64,000 nucleotides of DNA from Budorcas taxicolor (Eukaryota; Chordata; Mammalia; Artiodactyla; Bovidae), in contig NC_068933.1 of assembly GCF_023091745.1 (NCBI RefSeq), forward strand, positions 18,728,001-18,792,000. The letters run 5' to 3'. This document shows, in pieces, positions 8,765 to 20,620 of the stretch (its first letter is position 1; each line of letters opens with the position of its first letter). The position numbers and the translations under genes are program-made. The notes under the pieces are model-generated. The model searched no databases. It saw only the letters and a list, made by a program, of their open reading frames with translations, and was not told the origin of the DNA.

Positions 8765-10028
8765 CTGAACAGTATTTGTAGGTGTTAGTTTGTTTCATTT
8801 TCTTATGTATTTTCTTTTCCCTCATTTGGGTTAGTTATAGGTATGCATTGCCTCCATGAAGGGTGGTCACAGTCAGAGAGAAAATTTTCAGAAAAAAAAA
8901 AAGATCAAAGCAGTTTCTACCCCTTAGAATTTGTGGAAAGAGGAAGAACTGATGGGAAGTCAAAAGAGTTAGATGCCGTCCCTTTCATCTCTGAAAAGGA
9001 AGGGGAGGAAGGTTTAGCAGCAGTCTGTGTGGACTGATGACTGAGGAGAACTCAGAGGGGCCGGTGTCTGCAACAGGACTAGATGGTTCTCATTGCCCAA
9101 TGCAGACCTCACCTACCATAAGCCCCAGAAATCAATGCAAGTGAGACTGGGTTTCTTCAAGCCCATAGAATATAGTCTTGAAATCCAATTGGAAAAATAA
9201 GAATTACAGTTATCTTTCTCATGTAAGTTTGTGGCATAAGAAATATACCCACTTTACTTACACAGTTCAGATGTCAGTGACCTAAAGGATCCCAAGCCCT
9301 CGAGGCTGCAGGGGTAACCACATCGCAGTCACGGATACAGCAGGAAACTAGTCTCATTTGCCAACATCTTCTGGAATCCTTGGAGCTTATGTTTTTCTAT
9401 TATTTTTTGCTGCTGCTGAATTCTCAAGTCTAGCCTCTTTTGGCTATTCTTTTTCTTCATCCCACATCATTCCCAAGGCAAACACAGCCTCTTCCTCTTT
9501 GTTTTCTCAAAACACCGTGGACACAAGGCACCTGTGTCTGGTAGCTTTTCACTGAAGAAAAGCTAGCAGTGCAAGGGGGTGAAGAGAAAGAGGACTTCGT
9601 GCTTCAGCAAACATCTTAAAAATGGATATCAATACCCCTTTCTATAAAGATCTTTGGCCATAGCTGGAATTTCTCACTGGCTGCCGCTCATGAACTTTGT
9701 CATCTTGATGAATTCTTCACATTCTACTCCCCATTCTTATCTCACTCACTCCTCACTTTTCACCCTCTTCCTCTTGGGTTCCCCATGGAAACTACAAATT
9801 CTTCAGTAATTCCTTGTTATCAGAACAGTGTTTTTCCCTTGGTCTTGCTTCTAGCCTGCCCCAGCTAGACCTACCATTAAAATAAACAATGTTCTTCTTC
9901 TGCTACAAGAATTAATGTGACCCATTTCCTCAGCATGAAGTTCTAAGTTGTGTCTTCTTTGAATGCTGAAATTAAGGCTTAACTATCCTGATTAGCAGAG
10001 ACTGTAAGAAGAAACATGTCCCTCTACT
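8765..10028. other. non-coding, no feature recognised
   Basis: About 1.25 kb without a repeat I recognise. Short frames exist (for example 8843-9037) but none resembles a known protein or has exon-like boundaries. Confidence 0.5.
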
Positions 10029-10029
10029 T

Positions 10030-10495
10030 CCATATGGTCAAGGCTATGGTTTTTCCAGTAGTCATGTATGGATGTGAGAGTTGGACTATAAAGAAAGCTG
10101 AGCACTGAAGAATTGATGGTTTGAACTGTGGTGTTGGAGAAGACTCTTGAGAGTCCCTTGGACTGCAAGGAGATCCAACCAGTCCATCCTAAAGGAGATC
10201 AGGCCTGGGTGTTCATTTGAAGGACTGATGTTGAAGCTGAAACTCCAATACTTAGGCCACCTGATGCAAAGAACTGACTCATTTGAAAAGACCCTGATGC
10301 TGGGAAAGATTGAAGGCGGGAGAAGGGGATGACAGAGAATGAGGTGGCTGGATGGCATCACCGAATCAGTGAACATGAGTTTGAATAAGTTCTGGGAGTT
10401 GGTGATGGACAAGGAGGCCTGGCATGCTGCAGTCCGTGGGGTCACAAAGAGTCAGACACGACTGAGCAACTGAACTGAATGAACTGAACTGAACC
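10030..10495 (+). mobile_element. BovB LINE 3' end
   Basis: Sense BovB from GGTCAAGGCTATGGTTTTTC through the degraded C-terminal RT region to CTGAGCAACTGAACTGAATG. Confidence 0.93.
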
Positions 10496-10499
10496 ACTT

Positions 10500-11005
10500 C
10501 CCTGACATCTCCTCCCTTAATATTCAAGAATGGAGTGGAGGATGCTTAACTCGGTTCTTAAGAGTCAGTCTAGTCCAAACCCAGAGAGAAGGGCAGACTA
10601 TGCCTGATTTTCCAGACAGGTCCTACGTTTTGTTCTTTGTTCCACTGCCCTCAGCTTGCATTCTTTAAAAACATCCCTGTATGATCTGTGGTCATCATTA
10701 TCCCCTGCAGCAATGACTCCACTTCTGGGCTCTCAGAGCTTTTCATGGAATGCTGGCGAGGGGGAGGTTGGGGGCACTGGGAAGACGTGGAGACAAGGAT
10801 TCTCCTTAAAATGTTATGCTCCAGGTTTAGGTTGCACTCAGCTGCCATTGACTCATGCCCCCACACTTTGCCTCTGATTAGCATAGATCCCTGGACAGGC
10901 TGCAATGATGTTCTAAGGCTGGGTGACCCCACTGCCTTTGTGTAAACCTAGCAGAGTGCCTCAGCAAGTGGATGAGAAACATGCTTCCGGGGCCAGACTA
11001 TTTCA
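10500..11005. other. non-coding, no feature recognised
   Basis: No repeat or gene recognised. Overlapping short frames on both strands at 10650-10945 look like chance. Confidence 0.45.
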
Positions 11006-11009
11006 AGTC

Positions 11010-11190
11010 AAACTCTAGTATATGTGACCACCGTTAGCAAGTTATTTGCCCTTTTTTAATGTCTCAGTTACCTCACTGGAAAAAATGGGAATAAAAATAA
11101 GAAATACATTTCTCAAAGAGCTGTTATGAGAATTAAATGAATTAATACACAGAAAGTGTCACCCAACTCACAGATATAAATGTTTACCCT
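11010..11190 (+). repeat. MIR SINE
   Basis: TGTGACCACCGTTAGCAAGT...TGTCTCAGTTACCTCACTGG...ATGAGAATTAAATGAATTAA follows the MIR consensus order. Confidence 0.75.
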
Positions 11191-11394
11191 TATTAAGCTT
11201 GCAAAGAAGGCTCTGTGTCAATACTGACTTGGGCCTCAAGTTTTCAAGACCCATTCCTACATCACATTTTAGCAGAGGTTTCAGAGCATTCACAGTATGC
11301 CAGTTTGGCTAAGTCACAGATGGCTTTAACCATAGGGACTACTTGACTACCAATGGATACTGACACCAAGACAAAATCACCACATAAAAGAATC

Positions 11395-12060
11395 TGGATT
11401 TTATCTTGTTGATTATGGAGGGCCACTTGAGTCTTAGAGGAGTGATGTGGTCACATTTGTTTTTATACAGATAACTTTTTTTTTTAACTGCATAGGAAAT
11501 ATTCACCATGGGAAGGAGACTAGAAACAGATTGATCACAGAGGAGGTATCAACAGATTATGGGATTCTCTGGTAGCTCAGCTGGTAGAGAATCCACCTGC
11601 AATGCAGGAGACCCTGGTTTGATTGTTGGGTTGGGAAGATCCCCTGGAGAAAGAAATAGCTACCAACAGATTATACTAAGCTAAGATGGTGAAGACATAA
11701 ATTCAGATTGCAGCGGCGATGAGGTTGTAACCAAGGGGATGATGCTGAGAATTCAGATTTAGGAGGTAGATTCAGTAAGACTTACTAAGGAAATAACGGA
11801 TGAGGGAGAGGAGTGATGTCTGATAATGCCAAGGTTTTTGAACTAAATAAGTAGGAGTTTTACCAACTCGCTGTGTTCTCACAAAAGCAAGACTTTTCTT
11901 CTAGGGGAACAGAAGAGAACGAGGCTATGAGTTGATTATTGGTCAGACACTTCTAGAGTTACAGATAGGAATGAAAGCTGGAGTTAGAAATTTGGGAGTG
12001 GGTAAACACTGACTTTCAGCAGACTAGCAGAGGAAGAGTAACTATTCTATAAAGAAAAGA
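11395..12060 (+). repeat. old LINE fragment, probably L2-like, split by a SINE
   Basis: Diverged segments (GAGTGATGTGGTCACATTTG; GAATTCAGATTTAGGAGGTA; AGTTAGAAATTTGGGAGTGG) occur in the order of an ancient mammalian LINE 3' region. The SINE at 11561-11663 interrupts it. The family is uncertain. Confidence 0.45.
11561..11663 (+). mobile_element. head-only Bov-tA SINE
   Basis: Only the roughly 100-base tRNA-like half is present (GGTAGCTCAGCTGGTAGAGA to about GGAGAAAGAAATAGCTAC). It is flanked by CAACAGATTAT target-site duplications at 11550-11560 and 11664-11674, so it inserted in this short form. Confidence 0.85.
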
Positions 12061-12282
12061 GGAAAAACTTGGAGGACACCCAAAGAGCTAAGAGGGAAGG
12101 GTTTTAGGAAAACTCTTTGAAGAGTAAGTCTTGAAGAAGAAGGAGCAGTCTGAGAAATCAATAAACTGCTCTGAAGAGGCTTGCAATCTCATAGTAAGCA
12201 GCTGCAGCAAAGTGAAAAGATCAGAAGTCACTGGCTTTAGTTGTGGGATTAATAGGAAGTGAGACCAGAGTCAGTGAACGTT

Positions 12283-13215
12283 CAGTTTGGTTCAGTCACT
12301 CAGTCGTGTCCAACTCTTTGTGTCCGACCCCATGGCCTGCAACATGCCAGGCTTCGCTGTCCATCACCAACTCCTGGAACTTACTCAAACTCATGTCTGT
12401 GGAGTCAGTGATACCATTCAATCATCTGATCCTCTGTTATCCCCTTTTCCTCCCACCTTCAGTCTTTCTCAGCATCAGGGTCTTTTCAAATGAATCAGTT
12501 CTTCCAATCAGGTGGCCAAAGTATTGAAGTTTCAGCTTCAACATCAGTCCTTCCAATGAATATTCAGGCCTGATCTCCTTCAGGATGGACTGGTTTGATC
12601 TCCTTGCTGTCCAAGGGACTCTCAAGAGTCTTCTCCAATACCACAATTCAAAAACATCAATTCTTCAGCACTCAGCTTTCTTTATGGTCAACTGTCACAT
12701 CCATACATGACTAATAGAAAAACCATAGCTTTGACTATACTGACCTTTGTTATCAAAGTAATCTCAGCTTTTTAATATGCTGTCTAGGTTGGAGAAGGCA
12801 ATGGCAACCCACTCCAGTACTCTTGCTTGGAAAATCCCATAGATGGAGGAACCTGGTAGGTTGCAGTCCATGAGGTCACTAAGAGTCAGACACGACTGAG
12901 CGACTTCACTTTCACTTTTCACTTTCATGCATTGGAGAAGGAAATGGCAGCCCACTCCAGTGTTCTTGCCTGGACAATCCCAGGGACGGGGGAGCCTGGT
13001 GGGCTGCCATCTATGGGATCGCACAGAGTCGGACACAACTGAAGCGACTTAGCAGCAGTAGCAGCAGCAGCTAGGTTGGTCATAGCTTTTCTTCCAAGGA
13101 GCAAGTGCCTTTTAATTTCATGGCTGCAATCACCATCTGCAGAGATTTTAGAGCCTAAGAAAATAAAGTCTGTCACTGTTTCCATTGTTTCCCCATTTAT
13201 CTGCCGTGAAGTGAA
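12283..13215 (-). mobile_element. BovB LINE, split by BOVA2
   Basis: Reverse BovB from TTCAGTTTGGTTCAGTCACT to about CCATTTATCTGCCGTGAAGTG. A BOVA2 copy (12793-13070) interrupts it, and the BovB resumes exactly at the duplicated CTAGGTTGG. Confidence 0.92.
12793..13070 (+). mobile_element. BOVA2 dimeric SINE nested in BovB
   Basis: Two BovA monomers joined through CTTTTCACTTTCATGCATTG, with an AGC-repeat tail. Target-site duplication CTAGGTTGG at 12784-12792 and 13071-13079. Confidence 0.95.
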
Positions 13216-13479
13216 TGTAGAGTGCCCTTTTATGAAGCTTGGTTGGAAAGGAGAGAGAACAATTAAAGGGTAGTTAGAGATGGGAATAAGGGCCATTTTC
13301 ATTTTCTAGGGTTTAAAAAAGTTGAACTTGTCTTTAGGATGAAAGGGGGACAAGAATATGGGCAGAGAGAGTGATGCTATAAGTGAGAAAGAGGAAGATA
13401 AGGAGAAGAAAGGGGCTGGGATTCAGAGTTTAGATAGAAGGAAAGAACTAAAACAGAGGAGCCAGTACCTACAGAAGCA

Positions 13480-13785
13480 ACCCTCAAGCAATGAGGGGCT
13501 GGAGCTGGTGGATATATACCCCAGGTCTCTCGCCACATGAGGGGAGATTCTGATGTGGGTCTCAGAGGGTCCAGCACTTTGAGCCCCGTTTGCCTAGGGC
13601 TGTGCCCCACTCACTCGGCACCCTTTACTAGCTTTTCTCCCTGTTCCCTCTACTAGTCCCTCACTTATGATTCCTCGAATCATCCCCAAGTAAACTACTT
13701 GCATACAAAACTTTGTCTCTCAGGCTTTGCTTTGGGGGTACCCCGATCTAAATAGACTCTGAGTTAGAACATTATCCCAGGCTTT
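13480..13785 (+). repeat. possible old LTR fragment
   Basis: The end (TTTGTCTCTCAGGCTTTGCTTTGGGGGTACCCCGATCTAAAT; abridged) resembles the downstream end of old mammalian LTRs, with a preceding AATCATCCCCAAGTAAACT. Family not assigned. Confidence 0.35.
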
Positions 13786-14137
13786 CCAATTCTGAGTCTT
13801 GGACTTTTCCAAACAAATCATACTTTGTCACTTTTGTTAAACTCTTTCCAAACTGAGTACATGGCTGTTAAAACACAAGCTATGTTTTTTGCTTGTTTGT
13901 CTTTGTGCCAATAATACTCTTTCATCAGATGAGTAGCCTAGGGTAAGGCTATTCTGAAAAGAAATGGGAAAAGCAATAAAAGCCAACTGCCAACTTATGT
14001 TTTTGTCCTTCACTTTCCATTATTTCTAAATCTGATCCTTCATTTTTTGAGATGAGAGGTAGGTAAATAGATAATGTTTTTCTACGCCAATCTGTTTCTA
14101 AAGTTACATCTATGTATTCATATACAAATATGTCTAT

Positions 14138-14138
<1 letters not shown>
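13786..14138. other. non-coding, no feature recognised
   Basis: AT-rich and unassigned. Confidence 0.45.

Positions 14139-14140
<2 letters not shown>

Positions 14141-14182
<42 letters not shown>
14141..14182. repeat. (AT)n microsatellite
   Basis: About 20 uninterrupted AT units immediately before a Bov-tA insertion; likely length-polymorphic. Confidence 0.95.
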
Positions 14183-14183
<1 letters not shown>

Positions 14184-14185
<2 letters not shown>

Positions 14186-14403
14186 GGGCTTCACTGATGG
14201 CTCAAATGATAAAGAATCCACTGACAATACAGCAGACCCAGGTTCAATCTCTACGTTTGGAAGATCCCCTGGAGAAAGGTCTGGCAACACGCTCCAGTAT
14301 TCTTGCCTGGAGAATTCCATTGACAGAGGGGCTGGAGGGGCTACAGTCCGTGGGGTCGCAAACAGCTGGACATGACTGAGTGACTAACACTTTTACTTTT
14401 CAT
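14184..14403 (+). mobile_element. Bov-tA SINE
   Basis: Full-length sense copy with a diverged head (CTTCACTGATGGCTCAAATG) and ACTTTTACTTTTC tail. Confidence 0.92.
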
Positions 14404-14405
14404 CT

Positions 14406-16622
14406 ATATCAGTTCAGTTCAGTCGCTCAACCATAACCAGCTCTTTGCAACCCCATGGACTGCAGCATGCCAGCCTTCCTTGTCCATCACAAACTCTTGG
14501 AGCTTGCTCAAACTCCTGTCCATCCAGTTGGTGATGTCATCCAACCATCTCATCCTCCGTTGTCCCCTTCTCATCCTACCTTCAATCTTTCCTAGCATCA
14601 GGGTCTTTTCAAATGACTCAGTCCTTCGCATCAGGTGGTCAAAGTATTGGAGCTTCGGCTTCAGCATCAGTCCTTCCAATGAATACTCAGGACTGATTTC
14701 CTTCTGGATTGACTGGTTTGATCTCCTTGCCATCCAAGGGACTCTCAAGAGTCTCCTCCAACACCACAGTTCAAAAGCATAAATTCTTTGGTGCTCAGCT
14801 TTCGTTATAGTCCAACTCTCCCATCCATACATGACTACTGGAAAAACCATAGCTTTGACTAGATGGACCTTTGTCAGCAAATAATGTCTCTGCTTTTTAA
14901 TAAGACATCTAGGTTGGTCACAGCTTTTCTTCCAAGGAGCAGCATCTTTTGATTTCATGGCTATAGTCACCATCTGCAGTGATTTTGGAGTCCAAGAAAA
15001 TAAAGTCTATCACTGTTTCCATCATTTCCTGATCTATTTGCCATGAAGCTATGGGACTGGATGCTTTGATACTGATTTTTTGAATGTTGAGTTTTAAGCC
15101 AACTTTTTCACTCTCCTGTTTCATGTTCATCAAGAGGCTCTTCAGTTCCTCTTCACTTTCTGCCGTAAGGGTAGTGTCATCTGCATATCTGAGGTCATTT
15201 ATATTTCTCTCTGCAATCTTGATTCCAGCTTGTGCTTCATCCAGTCCAGCATTTCTCATGATGTACTCTGCATATAAGTAAATAAGCAGGGTGACAATAT
15301 ACAGCCTTGATGTACTCCTTTCCTAATTTGGAACCAGTCTGTTGTTCCATGTCCAGTTCTAACTGTTTCTTCTTGATCTGCATACAAATTTCTCAGGAGG
15401 CACATAAGGTGGTCTGGTATTCCCATCTCTTGTAGAATTTTCTACAGTTTGTGGTGATCCACACAGTCAAAGGCTTTGGCATAGTCAGTAAAGCAGAAGT
15501 AGATATTTTTCTGGAACTCTTTTGTTTTTTCCATGACCCAGCGGATGTTGGCAATTTGATCTCAGGTTCCTCTGCCTTCTCTAAATCCAGCTTGAACATC
15601 TGGAAGTTCTCAGTTCATGTATTGTTGAAGCCTGACTTGGAGAATTTTAAGCATTAGTTTGCTAGCATGTGAGATGAGTGAAATTGCGCAGTAGTTTGAA
15701 CATTCTTTGGCATTGCCTTTCTTTGGGATTGGAATGAAAACTGACCTTTTCCAGTCCTGTGGCCACTGCTGAGTTTTCCAAATTTGCTGGCATACTGAGT
15801 GCAGCACTTTCACAGCATCATCTCTTAGGATTTGAAATAGTTCAGCTGGAATTCCATCACCTCTGCTAGCTCTGTTCATAGTGATGCTTCCTAAGGCCCA
15901 CTTGACTTTGAATTCCAGGATGTCTGGCTCTAGGTGAGTGATCACATCATCATGGTTATCTGGGTCATTAAAATCTTTTTTGTATAGTTCTGTGTATTTT
16001 TGCCACCTCTTCATGATATCTTCTGCTTCTGTTAGGTCCATACCGTTTCTGTCCTTTATCAAGCCCATCTTTGCATGAAATGTTCCCTTGGTATCTCCAA
16101 TTTTCTTGAAGAGATCTCTAGTTTTCCCCATTCTACTGTTTTCCTCTATTTCTTTGCACTGATCGCTGGGGAAGGCTTTCTTATCTCTCCCTGATATTCT
16201 TTGGAACTTTGCATTCAAATGGGTAGATCTTTTCTTTTCTCCTTTGCCTTTAGCTTCTCTTCTTTTCTCAGCTATTTGTTAGGCCTCCTCAGGCAACCAT
16301 TTTGCCTTTTTGCATTTCTTTTTCTTGGGCATGGTCTTGATCACTGCCTCCTGTACAATGTCATGAACCTCCGTCCTTAGTTCTTCAGGCACTCTGTTTA
16401 TTGGATCTAATCCCTTAAATCTATTTGTCACTTCCACTGTATAATCATAAGGGATTTGATTTAGGTCATACCTGAATGGTCTAGTGGTTTTCCCTACTTT
16501 CAATTTAAGTTTGAATTTTGCAATAAGAAGTTTATGAATCTGAGCCACAGTCAGCTCCCAGTTTTGTTTTTGCTGACTGTATAAAGCTTCTCCATCTTTG
16601 GCTGCAAAGACTATAATCAATC
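14406..16622 (-). mobile_element. BovB LINE, longest copy (about 2.2 kb)
   Basis: Longest BovB in the window, antisense. Read on the minus strand it carries the ORF2 linker, reverse-transcriptase core and C-terminal region before the TTCAGTTCAG tail. It is 5'-truncated at about 16622 against a TA-rich tract, well short of the roughly 3.2-kb full element. Confidence 0.93.
14419..16620 (-). pseudogene. broken BovB ORF2 (reverse transcriptase)
   Basis: Minus-strand pieces in order: 16620-16279 (linker region upstream of RT), 16218-15610 (N-terminal RT; NPK-like IPIPKKGN and a degraded SNYCAISLISHASK), 15599-15393 (frame-shifted fingers/palm region), 15259-14918 (RYADDTTL catalytic motif C) and 14973-14419 (C-terminal region with RRLLRVPWMARRSNQS). 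Stops and frame changes between pieces make it non-functional. Confidence 0.9.
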
Positions 16623-16695
16623 TGATATATATAATATATATATGTTTTATATATATAATGTATGTATATATAATTATATATATAATTTTAAAAAC
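16622..16695. repeat. TA-rich low-complexity tract
   Basis: Imperfect TATA and GTATATA repeats at the 5'-truncated end of the BovB copy. Confidence 0.85.
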
Positions 16696-16699
16696 AGAT

Positions 16700-17070
16700 A
16701 CAGGCCAGAGCAGAACAGAAATTTGAGAGATGAGTAGGAGCAGGAAAATACTAATGTATCAGAGTTCCTATTTCTGACTGGCTAATTTAAGCAATTTTAT
16801 TGAAGTTTACTGGAAACTGTGGGGCTCACATACTCATAACGCATCTGGGACCATCAGTCTTCAGGACGCACAGAAATTAAGGGAGCTCTGGAAAGCCAGG
16901 AAGCAGGAAGCAGAGGGTAGAGCAGCTGTGTCATATCCTGGGCCTTTTGGCCAGCATGCTGCCTCCTCTGCTCTCCTGGGATGCATAATCTCCTTGTGTC
17001 CCTCCTTAAACGGGCCAATTCTGGAAGAGCATCTAGCACCTGCAGCCCACTGCCCTCTGGCTCCTGCAGT
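16700..17070. other. non-coding, no feature recognised
   Basis: Moderately GC-rich at 16840-17060. No gene or repeat identified. Confidence 0.45.
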
Positions 17071-17071
17071 G

Positions 17072-17283
17072 GAAGTGAAGTGAAGTCGCTCAGTCGTGTC
17101 CGACTCTTTGCGACCCCATGGACTGTAGCCTACCAGGTTCCTCTGTCCATGGGATTTTCCAGCCAAGAATACTGGAGTGGGTTACCATTTCCTTCTTCAG
17201 GAGATCTTCCCAAGCCAGGGATTGAAGTCGGGTCTCCTGCGTTGTAGGCAGACACTTTACCGTCTGAACCACCAGGGAAGCTT
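17072..17283 (-). mobile_element. Bov-tA SINE
   Basis: Full-length antisense copy from GAAGTGAAGTGAAGTCGCTC to the head end CACCAGGGAAGC. Confidence 0.94.
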
Positions 17284-17484
17284 AAGCACATAATTAATTC
17301 CCCAAAAAAGTTATGGAGAAGCCCAGACAGAAATAGAGATGCTATTAGAGAGGAGGAATAGAAGCTGGGAGGCAGAAGAACTGCAGATAACCAGACAGTT
17401 CACTTAACTAGACAGGGCTGTTGTCTGGGGCTGCCTGCTGACTGTGGATGATGCAGAACTGGTCACTGATAAGTGAATAACCAT

Positions 17485-17690
17485 ATGGTGGCGCTGGTGG
17501 TAAAGAATCCACCTACCAATGCAGGAGACTTGAAAGACTTGGGTTTGATCTCTGGGGCGGGAAGATGCCCTGGAGGAGGAAATGGCAACCCACTCCAGTA
17601 TTTATGCCTGGAAAATTCCATGGACAGAAGAGCCTGGCAGGCTATGGTCCATGAGGTCGCGAAGAGTCAGACATGACTGACCATCTGATC
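17485..17690 (+). mobile_element. Bov-tA SINE
   Basis: Sense copy from GGTGGCGCTGGTGGTAAAGA to GAGTCAGACATGACTGACC. Confidence 0.92.
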
Positions 17691-17694
17691 GCAG

Positions 17695-18255
17695 CACATA
17701 AGAACCTTATGATCTAGAACGTACAACTTTCGTTGGCTGTAATATGTATAATGTAGTATTTAAAGGACAAACTGAAAAATAAAAAAGGAATAAATCGAAA
17801 CAGGCATTAACAGTATAATGAAAAGATGCTAAATGAAATTGCCTCAGAATAGGAAGATAATTATTAGCATTTTGCTCTGTTCCGAGCAAAGGTCAGAGTT
17901 GACTATCACAGGTCCTTTGAGGAAAGTTTTCTGCATGCTTAATGAAGAGCATGGGCAAAGGTACAGAAACAGAAAGTACAATTTGTATTTGGGAAATGGC
18001 ACACATCCAGTTTGGCTGGGGTGGAGGAAACATGAGTTTGTTCAGATCTTTCCTGGACTTTTATTCTTTTGAAAGCTGAACAGTCCTTTTTAGACACTTA
18101 CCTGTTTTGCAAACCTGCTTTTAATTCTCATATAGTTTGAATGACCTAAAACTCAAAATCTGACACTGAATTTCACCAATTGAAGTTCATAGTTCATATT
18201 TTGGCCTCTTGCTCTCTTTTATCCTTTATTAGTCATGGAGAGATTAAAAAGCAAC
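17695..18255. other. non-coding, no feature recognised
   Basis: AT-rich, unassigned. Confidence 0.45.
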
Positions 18256-18257
18256 TG

Positions 18258-18376
18258 ATATGTTGTATACCAATGTTCATAGTAGCATTATTTATAGTAG
18301 CCAACAGGTGGAAACAACCCAAATATCTATCAGCAGATGGATAGATAAACAAGATGTGGTATATACATACAATGGA
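18258..18376 (+). mobile_element. L1 fragment
   Basis: AATGTTCATAGTAGCATTAT...GGATAGATAAACAAGATGTGG is a typical L1 3'-region segment, cut at the next BovB. Confidence 0.75.
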
Positions 18377-18377
18377 A

Positions 18378-19938
18378 TGTTGTTGTTGTTCAGTCACTAA
18401 GTCATGTCCGACTCTTTGCGACCCCAGGGACTACAGGACATCAGGCTTCCCTGTCCATCACCAACTCCCGGAGATTGCTCAAACTCATATCCGTCAAGTC
18501 AGTGATGCAATCCAACCATCTCATCCCTCTGTCATCCTCTTTTCCTCCCACCTTCAGTCTTTTCCAGCATCAGGGTCTTTTCTAATGAGTCAGTTCTTCG
18601 CATCAGGTGGCCAAAGTATTGGAGCTTCAGCTTCAGCATTGATCCTTCCAATGAATATTCAGGACTGATTTCGTTTAGAATGGACTGGTTGGATCTCCTT
18701 GCAGTCCAAGGGACTCTCAAGAGTCTTCTCCAACATCACAGTTCAAAAGCATCAATTATTCAGCACTCAGTTTTCTTTATAGTCCAAGTCACATCCGTAC
18801 ATGACTACTGGAAAAACCATAGCCTTGACTATATGCACCTTTGTGGGCAAAGTAATGTCTCTGCTTTTTAATATTCTGTCTAGGTTGGTCATAGCTTTTC
18901 TTCCAAGGAGCAAGCGTCTTTTAATTTCGTGGCTGCAGTCACCGTCTGCAGTGATTTTGGAGCCCCCAAAAGTAAAGTTGTCACTGTTTCCATTGTTTCT
19001 CCATCTATTTGCCATGAAGTGATGGGACCAGATGCCATTATCTTAGTTTTCTAAATGTTGAGTTTTAAAGCCAAATTTTTCACTCTCCTGTTTCACTTTC
19101 ATCAAGAGGCCTTTTAGTTCTTCTTCACTTTCTGCCGTAACGGTGGTATCATCTGCATATCTGAGGTTATGATATTTGTCCCAGCAATCTTGATTCCAGC
19201 TTGTGCTTCATCCAGCCGGGCATTTCACATGATGTACTCTGCATAAGCAGAATGACTATCTATAGCTTTGATGTTACTCCTTTCCTAATTTTGAACCAGT
19301 CTATTGTTCCATGTCCAGTTCTGGCTGTTGCTTCTTGTCCTGCATACAGATTTCTCAGGAGACAGGCAAGGTGGTCTGGTATTCTCATCTCTTTAAGAAT
19401 GTTCCACAGTTTGTTGTAATCCGCAGTCAAAGACTTTAGCATATTCAATGAAGCAGAAGTAGATTTTTTTTTTAATTCCCTTGCTTTTTCTATGATCCAG
19501 CCTGTGTTGGCAATTTGATCTCTGATTCATCCGCCTTTTCTAAATCCAGCTTGTTTATCTGGAAATTCTCAGTTCATGTACTGCTGAAGCCTACCTTGAA
19601 GGATTTTGAGCATAATCTTGCTGGCATGTGAAATGAGTGTGATTATATGGTAATTTGAACATTCTTTGGCATTGCCTTTCTTTGGGATTGGGATAAAAAC
19701 TTACCTTTTCCAGTCCTGTGGCCACTGCTGAGTTTTACATATTTGCTGGCCTAGTGAACGCAGCACTTTAACAGCATCATCTTTAGGATTTGAAATAGCT
19801 CAGATAGAATTCCATCACTTCCACCAGGTTGTTTGCAGTAATGCTTCCTAAGGCCCACTCGACTTCACACTCCAGGATGTCTTGCTCTAGGTGAGTGACC
19901 ACACCATCATGGTTATCTGGGTTACAAAGAGCTTTTTG
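18378..19938 (-). mobile_element. BovB LINE (about 1.55 kb)
   Basis: Antisense BovB from TTGTTGTTCAGTCACTAAGTC to the TCATGGTTATCTGGG region of ORF2. Fragments of RT remain (for example GCGGSKITADGDCSHEIKRR-like on 19015-18767), but frames are broken. It ends abruptly against a Bov-tA copy. Confidence 0.92.
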
Positions 19939-19939
19939 T

Positions 19940-20150
19940 ATACTTCCCTGGTGGCTCAGGCAGTAAAGGGTCTGTCTACAATGCGGGAGACCCGGGTTTG
20001 ATCCCTGGGTTGGGAAGCTCCCCTGGAGAAGGAAATGCCAATCCACTCCAGTACTATTGCCTGGAAAATCCCATGGACAGAGGGGCCTGGTAGGCTACAG
20101 TCCATGGGGTCGCAAAGAGTTGGACACGACTGAGCGACTTCACTTTCCTT
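19940..20150 (+). mobile_element. Bov-tA SINE at BovB edge
   Basis: Full-length sense copy (CTTCCCTGGTGGCTCAGGCA to CACTTCACTTTCC). BovB lies on the left side only, and no target-site duplication is visible. Confidence 0.93.
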
Positions 20151-20154
20151 TCCT

Positions 20155-20620
20155 TTCTGTTATTGGGTATCTATTAATAGACTCTGCTCTCTTCCACCAA
20201 GTGAATGAATAATTCCTGCGACCATATCCGTAGGTGTAATCGAAATAGTGATGCACCACCTCCAGATGGCCACTTCAAGGGAGAATTTGTTGCCCTGTTG
20301 CTGGGTGTGCTGTCAGCCCTTTAAAGGGTTCCCTCAGTATAGAGAGCCACCTCTGGCCAAGGTCTCTCGCCTCCCTGGGTAGCCCACATGTCACGCCCCA
20401 TCAAGCGGGGAGTGAGGTCCAGCAGTTTTGGCCCAAAACAGTGTACCTCTGATGGGCCGTATTAGTTCAAAACTCTACATAGGTTCTCCCTTTACCCAAA
20501 CCTGCTCCCTTCCACAGGGATGGATCACAAGCCACTCCCTCATGAATATCCAAAGAACAAAACTCTGTCTCACAGTTAGCTTCCTGGAGAATATAATCTG
20601 AATGGACAGACTTGGTTCCT
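20155..20620. other. unassigned, possible old LTR-like sequence
   Basis: GC-richer block (…GGTCTCTCGCCTCCCTGGG…) with the texture of a diverged LTR. No family could be named. Confidence 0.3.
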
